Position numbers and translations under genes: made by a program. The notes under the pieces were generated by a model, which was not told the DNA's origin, did no database searches, and saw nothing but the letters and a program-made list of their open reading frames with translations. From Acidobacteriota bacterium (GTDB lineage: Bacteria > Acidobacteriota > Vicinamibacteria > Vicinamibacterales > UBA2999), in assembly GCA_947465275.1 (NCBI GenBank), contig CANIAI010000048.1, forward strand, positions 1 through 10,098: a stretch of DNA of 10,098 bases, in the 5' to 3' direction. Shown in pieces: positions 6,638 through 10,098 of the stretch (positions are counted from its first letter, which is position 1; the number at the start of each line of letters is the position of its first letter).

Positions 6638-7993
6638 GTGGTCGTCCAGAAATTCGGCGGTACGTCGGTCGCCGATCCCCAAGCCATCCGACGCCTCATC
6701 GACATCGTCCAGCGTGCGCGCACCTCCGCGGGGCGCGGCCCCGCCGTGGTCGTGTCGGCCATGAACAAGGTCACCGACGGCCTGCTCGCCATTGCCGCCG
6801 ATGCGTCCGAGGGACGCACCGAGGACGCGCTCGCGCGCCTCCAGGGCATTCGCGAGCGGCATCATGCCGCGGCGCGCGACCTCGCGCCCGCCGAAGCCGC
6901 CGCGCTCATCGCCGGCATCGATGGCGAACTCGACGGCCTTGCTGCCGTCGCGCAGGCGCTCGGTGTGCTCCGCGAGGCCTCGCCCCGCACGCTCGACGTG
7001 GTCGCCGCGACCGGCGAGCTCCTGAGCTCGCGCGTCGTCGCGGCCGCGTTGCGCCAGGCGGGCGTGCCGGCCGTATGGGTCGACGCGCGGAAGGCGATTG
7101 TCACCGACGATCAGCACACGCGCGCGGTGCCGCTCGCCGCCGAGACCGAGACGGCGCTCCGCACCCACGTGCTCCGCGAGATCGAGGCGGGACACGTGCC
7201 CGTGCTGGGCGGCTTCGTCGGCGCGACGGTCGATGGCCACACCACCACGCTCGGGCGTGGCGGCTCCGACTACTCGGGCGCGCTCGTCGGCGCCGGTATC
7301 GGCGCCTCGGAGATCCAGATCTGGACCGACGTGGACGGCATGTTGACCGCCGACCCGCGCATCGTCCAGAACCCGCGCGTGGTGCCGCGCCTGTCGTTCG
7401 CCGAAGCGGCGGAGCTCGCCTACTTCGGCGCGAAGGTGCTCCATCCGAGCACGATCCTGCCCGCGGTCGAGCGGGATATCCCGGTGCGCATCCTCAACTC
7501 GCGCAACGCCGAGGCGCCCGGAACGCTGATCACCGCGACCGGCGCGGCCGACGGAGGGCCGATGACCGCGCTCGCGTGCAAGCGTGAGGTGACGGTGGTC
7601 GACATCACGTCGAGCCGCATGCTCATGGCGCACGGCTTCCTGCGCCGGGTGTTCGAGGTGTTCGACCGCTACCGCACCGCGGTCGACGTGGTGACCACGT
7701 CAGAGGTGAGCGTGTCGGTGACGATTGACGAACGCCGGCACCTCGACGCGATCGTGGCGGCGCTCTCGGAGTTCGGCTCGGTGGAAGTCGAGCACGATCT
7801 CTCGCTGCTCTGCGCGGTCGGCGACCGCCTGCCGAGGGAGCCCGAAGTCGCGGCGCGCGCCGTACGGGTGCTCGAGGAATTCCCGCTGAAGATGATCTCG
7901 CAGGCGGCCTCGCGCCGGAACATCACGGTGGTGCTGCCGCAGGCCGACCTGGCGAAGGCCATGCACCGGCTGCACGAGGAGTTCTTCGCATGA
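6638..7993 (+). CDS. lysC: Aspartate kinase
   Basis: Phosphorylates aspartate to aspartyl-phosphate, the first step towards lysine/diaminopimelate, threonine and methionine. In the 451 residues from GTG at 6638, the amino-acid kinase domain covers about 1-290 with KFGGTSVAD at 5-13, GGFVGATVDG, GSDYSGAL at 209-216 and WTDVDGMLTADPRIV. The next conserved block is ELAYFGAKVLHPSTI. The rest holds two ACT domains (for example VTVVDITSSRM and VSVTIDERR), which in this family bind lysine or threonine for feedback control. Length and layout match monofunctional LysC (the E. coli enzyme is about 449 residues). I chose GTG at 6638 because KFGGTSV normally begins within the first ten residues and AGGAGG stands just upstream. 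The open frame extends back to a GTG at 6563 without family resemblance. First gene of the plus-strand lysC-dapB-dapA group. Confidence 0.96.
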   Translation: MVVQKFGGTSVADPQAIRRLIDIVQRARTSAGRGPAVVVSAMNKVTDGLLAIAADASEGRTEDALARLQGIRERHHAAARDLAPAEAAALIAGIDGELDGLAAVAQALGVLREASPRTLDVVAATGELLSSRVVAAALRQAGVPAVWVDARKAIVTDDQHTRAVPLAAETETALRTHVLREIEAGHVPVLGGFVGATVDGHTTTLGRGGSDYSGALVGAGIGASEIQIWTDVDGMLTADPRIVQNPRVVPRLSFAEAAELAYFGAKVLHPSTILPAVERDIPVRILNSRNAEAPGTLITATGAADGGPMTALACKREVTVVDITSSRMLMAHGFLRRVFEVFDRYRTAVDVVTTSEVSVSVTIDERRHLDAIVAALSEFGSVEVEHDLSLLCAVGDRLPREPEVAARAVRVLEEFPLKMISQAASRRNITVVLPQADLAKAMHRLHEEFFA

Positions 7994-8003
7994 GCGTCCG
8001 GCC

Positions 8004-8669
8004 ATGAAGATCCTGATCGTCGGCTACGGAAAGATGGGGCGGCTCGTCGAGCAGCTCGCGGTGGAGCAGGGGCACGAGGTCGCCGGACGCATCGATCAGG
8101 GGGTGGGCGACTGGAGCGTGCCCGCTGACGTCGCGATCGACTTCACCACCGCCGGGGCGCTTGCCGGCAACTTCCCCCGCTACCTCGAGCGGAACCTGCC
8201 GGTGGTCATCGGCACGACCGGCTGGGGCGCGCGCGCGGACGAATACCGGACCGCGGCCGCAGCTGCCGGCCTGGGCGTCGTCGCGTCGGCGAACTTCTCG
8301 ATCGGCGTGAACCTCTTCCAGCTGATGGTGGCCGAGGCGGCCCGGCTGATGCGCGCGCACCCGCAGTACGGCGCCTGGCTGCACGAGGCGCATCACGCGG
8401 CCAAGCTCGACGCGCCGTCGGGCACGGCCCTGATGCTGCGCGACACGATGGTGGCGTCGGGCTTCGACCGGCCCATCTCGATGTCGTCGACCCGGGCCGG
8501 CGCCATCCCCGGAATTCACACGATCGGTTTTGACGCGGCGTCGGATACGATCGAGCTCACGCACACGGCGCGTGACCGTCGCGGCTTTGCCGGCGGCGCG
8601 CTGCTGGCCGCCGCCTTCGTGGCCGGCCGCCACGGCTGGTTCTCGATGACCGACGTGCTCAGAGGGTAG
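8004..8669 (+). CDS. dapB: 4-hydroxy-tetrahydrodipicolinate reductase, short form
   Basis: Reduces the product of DapA to tetrahydrodipicolinate with NAD(P)H in the diaminopimelate/lysine pathway. It has 221 residues, against about 270 in E. coli. The N-terminal Rossmann fold has GYGKMG at 7-12, IDFTTA at 45-50, GTTGW at 70-74 and SANFSIGVN at 95-103. The catalytic segment HEAHHAAKLDAPSGTA (127-142) includes His130, His131 and Lys134. The C-terminus keeps RAGAIPGIHTIGF and RRGFAGGALLAA. The shortening lies mostly between the nucleotide fold and the IDFTTA strand, where a stretch of the Rossmann domain is missing. No catalytic motif is lost, so it should be active; compact DapB forms are known in several phyla. 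It starts 10 bases after lysC and ends two bases before dapA, so it is co-transcribed. The order in the pathway is DapA then DapB, the reverse of the gene order. Confidence 0.95.
   Translation: MKILIVGYGKMGRLVEQLAVEQGHEVAGRIDQGVGDWSVPADVAIDFTTAGALAGNFPRYLERNLPVVIGTTGWGARADEYRTAAAAAGLGVVASANFSIGVNLFQLMVAEAARLMRAHPQYGAWLHEAHHAAKLDAPSGTALMLRDTMVASGFDRPISMSSTRAGAIPGIHTIGFDAASDTIELTHTARDRRGFAGGALLAAAFVAGRHGWFSMTDVLRG
8661..8666 (+). promoter_or_regulatory. Ribosome binding site for dapA
   Basis: AGAGGG within the last codons of dapB, five bases before the dapA ATG. It supports the ATG at 8672 as the start and close coupling of the two genes. Confidence 0.5.
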
Positions 8670-8671
8670 AC

Positions 8672-9580
8672 ATGTCCACGCGTACGCCATTCACCGGTAT
8701 GGGCACGGCGCTCGTCACGCCGTTCACGAAGGACGGCGCGGTCGACGAGGCGGGCGTCCGTCAGCTCGTCCGCCGCCAGGTCGAATCGGGCATCCACTTC
8801 GTGTCGCCCTGCGGGACGACCGGTGAGGCGCCGACGCTGTCGTCCGACGAGAAGCTGCGGGTGGTCGAGATCGTCCTCGACGAGGTGGCCGGCCGTGTGC
8901 CGGTGCTGGCCGGGGCGGGCGGCTACGACACCCGTGAGGTGATCGCGCTCGCGAAGGCGCTCGAGGCGCGCGGGGTCAACGGGCTGCTGTCGGTCACGCC
9001 GTACTACAACAAGCCGACGCAGGAAGGGCTCTACCAGCACTACAAGGCGATCGCCGAGAGCACCGCGCTGCCGATCGTCCTGTACAACGTGCCCGGCCGC
9101 ACCGGCGTCAACATCGACGTCGCCACCGTCGCCCGGCTGGCGCGCATCCCGAACATCGTCGGCACGAAGGAAGCCTCCGGCAACGTCGGCCAGATGTGCG
9201 AGATCTACGCGAACGTGCCCGAAGACTTCCTGCTGCTCGGCGGCGATGACCCGCTCACGGTGGCGGTGATGGCCATCGGCGGGCGCGGCATCATCTCGGT
9301 GGCGTCCAACGCCGTGCCGGGCGAGATGGTGCAGATCATGGAACTCTGCGAGCGGAACGACTACGCGGCCGCGCGCAAGCTGCACACCTGGCTGCTGCCG
9401 TTCATCCAGGTGAACTTCATCGAGGCGAACCCGATCCCGGTCAAGGCCGCGATGGCCGCCATGGGGCTCCTCGAGGAGAACTACCGGCTGCCGCTCGTGC
9501 CGCCGAGCGCCGGCGCCCGCGACAAGATCATGGGCGTCCTGCAGCAGCTGCGGATGCTCGGCGCGGCGGCCCGGGCCTGA
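8672..9580 (+). CDS. dapA: 4-hydroxy-tetrahydrodipicolinate synthase
   Basis: Condenses pyruvate with aspartate semialdehyde, the committed step of diaminopimelate/lysine synthesis, in the cytoplasm. The 302-residue TIM barrel opens with GMGTALVTPF at 9-18 and shows CGTTGEAPTL from residue 47, VTPYYNKPTQEGLYQHY at 108-124, YNVPGRTG at 138-145 and GTKEASGN at 164-171. Lys166 is the Schiff-base lysine, with Tyr138 and the Thr pair in GTTGE completing the proton relay. Arg143 is the residue that binds the aspartate semialdehyde carboxylate in true DapA, which argues against another aldolase of the family. Full length for the family (about 290-300). It follows dapB after two bases. Its feedback state cannot be judged from motifs alone. 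Confidence 0.97.
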   Translation: MSTRTPFTGMGTALVTPFTKDGAVDEAGVRQLVRRQVESGIHFVSPCGTTGEAPTLSSDEKLRVVEIVLDEVAGRVPVLAGAGGYDTREVIALAKALEARGVNGLLSVTPYYNKPTQEGLYQHYKAIAESTALPIVLYNVPGRTGVNIDVATVARLARIPNIVGTKEASGNVGQMCEIYANVPEDFLLLGGDDPLTVAVMAIGGRGIISVASNAVPGEMVQIMELCERNDYAAARKLHTWLLPFIQVNFIEANPIPVKAAMAAMGLLEENYRLPLVPPSAGARDKIMGVLQQLRMLGAAARA

Positions 9581-9627
9581 ACCACGCGGGCGGGGCCGTC
9601 CTGTCCCGCCGCAGCGAACCCAATCCC

Positions 9628-10098
9628 GTGACGCAGCAGCACCCGGTCGATGTCGTCGGGCTGACCCGCGGGCTGGTGGACATCGATTCCACCAGCGGCC
9701 GCGAGGGTGAGGTGGGGGCCTGGATCGCCCGTTACCTCCACCAGCGCGGGTACATCGCCGAGGAACAGCCGGTCAGCCCCGGCCGGTTCAACGTCTACGC
9801 CCACACCGGCGTCCCGCCGGTGGTCGTCTTCTCCACACACCTCGACTGCGTGCCGCCGTTCTTCCCCAGCCGGGAAGAGCGCGGGATGATCTTCGGCCGC
9901 GGCGCCTGCGATGCGAAGGGGATCATCGCCGCGCAGGTGGCCGCCGCCGAGCAGCTGCGCGCCTCGGGTGAGGGGCGCGTGGCGCTGCTCTTCGTCGTTG
10001 GCGAGGAGCGGGGCAGCGAGGGGGCCACGCTGGCCAACACGCTGGCGCCGCCGAGCGTCCGGTACCTCGTGAACGGCGAGCCGACCGACAACCGCCTG
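9628..10098 (+). CDS. M20-family metallopeptidase/deacylase, N-terminal 157 residues (cut by right window edge)
   Basis: A zinc-dependent amidohydrolase of the DapE/ArgE/CPG2 group. Visible metal and catalytic residues are His71 and Asp73 in THLDCVPPF, the bridging Asp95 in GRGACDAKG, the catalytic Glu126 with Glu127 in GEERGSEG, and Glu151 in GEPT. All are in the expected order. The start is taken as GTG at 9628; no in-frame ATG lies near, and the ribosome site is weak. It follows dapA after 47 bases on the same strand, so succinyl-diaminopimelate desuccinylase (DapE) is a natural guess. The group also holds acetylornithine deacetylase, acetyl-lysine deacetylase and dipeptidases, and no residue seen here decides between them. 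The dimerisation lid and last zinc ligand lie outside the window. Confidence 0.88.
   Translation, partial: MTQQHPVDVVGLTRGLVDIDSTSGREGEVGAWIARYLHQRGYIAEEQPVSPGRFNVYAHTGVPPVVVFSTHLDCVPPFFPSREERGMIFGRGACDAKGIIAAQVAAAEQLRASGEGRVALLFVVGEERGSEGATLANTLAPPSVRYLVNGEPTDNRL

Noticed and set aside
6230..7633. Long minus-strand open frame (467 codons) opposite lysC and overlapping the start of the HDOD gene
   Set aside because: Product is rich in Arg, Gly, Asp and His with no recognisable motif, while lysC on the other strand has a complete set of family motifs.
9589..9610. GGCGGG/CCCGCC inverted repeat between dapA and the M20 gene as a terminator
   Set aside because: Only six pairs with a ten-base loop and no T-run, lying in a 47-base gap between genes on the same strand. 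Such GC repeats are expected by chance at this base composition.

Overview
The window is a GC-rich (by eye roughly two thirds G+C or more), densely coded bacterial segment with no mobile elements, CRISPR, tRNA or rRNA that I can see. The gene set, with short DapB, caa3-type oxidase genes and a XoxF-type alcohol dehydrogenase in a soil-like high-GC background, fits an acidobacterium, perhaps class Vicinamibacteria. That assignment rests on general resemblance only, and other high-GC soil phyla such as Gemmatimonadota remain possible.

Left part (1-5063, minus strand): one tight five-gene operon read from right to left. It encodes a PQQ-dependent, probably lanthanide-dependent methanol/alcohol dehydrogenase (xoxF), its periplasmic binding-protein-like partner (xoxJ), a lipoprotein mono-haem cytochrome c, and subunits II and I of a haem-copper oxidase. 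Subunit II carries CuA and a fused cytochrome c domain (caa3 type). Subunit I runs off the left edge. Every gene junction is a stop/start overlap (ATGA three times, TGATG once). Read together, the genes describe a complete periplasmic route from alcohol to oxygen: XoxF oxidises the alcohol, a c-type cytochrome takes the electrons, and the terminal oxidase reduces O2. Subunit I shows Asn where the D-channel entrance Asp of A-type oxidases is expected.

Middle (5064-6637): a 93-base gap with a GC-rich hairpin separates xoxF from an upstream minus-strand gene for a signalling-type protein with a degenerate EAL half and an HDOD half (YuxH-like architecture). A 254-base divergent intergenic region follows, with little recognisable content except a TATAAC box and AGGAGG just before lysC.

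Right part (6638-10098, plus strand): lysC, dapB and dapA, then a partial M20-family metallopeptidase. These are the early steps of the aspartate/diaminopimelate pathway supplying lysine and cell wall precursor. The M20 enzyme could be DapE or an ArgE-like deacylase and is cut by the right edge.

The most notable item is the dedicated XoxF-to-oxidase operon with its odd subunit I. I found no evidence of a wholly unknown type of system.
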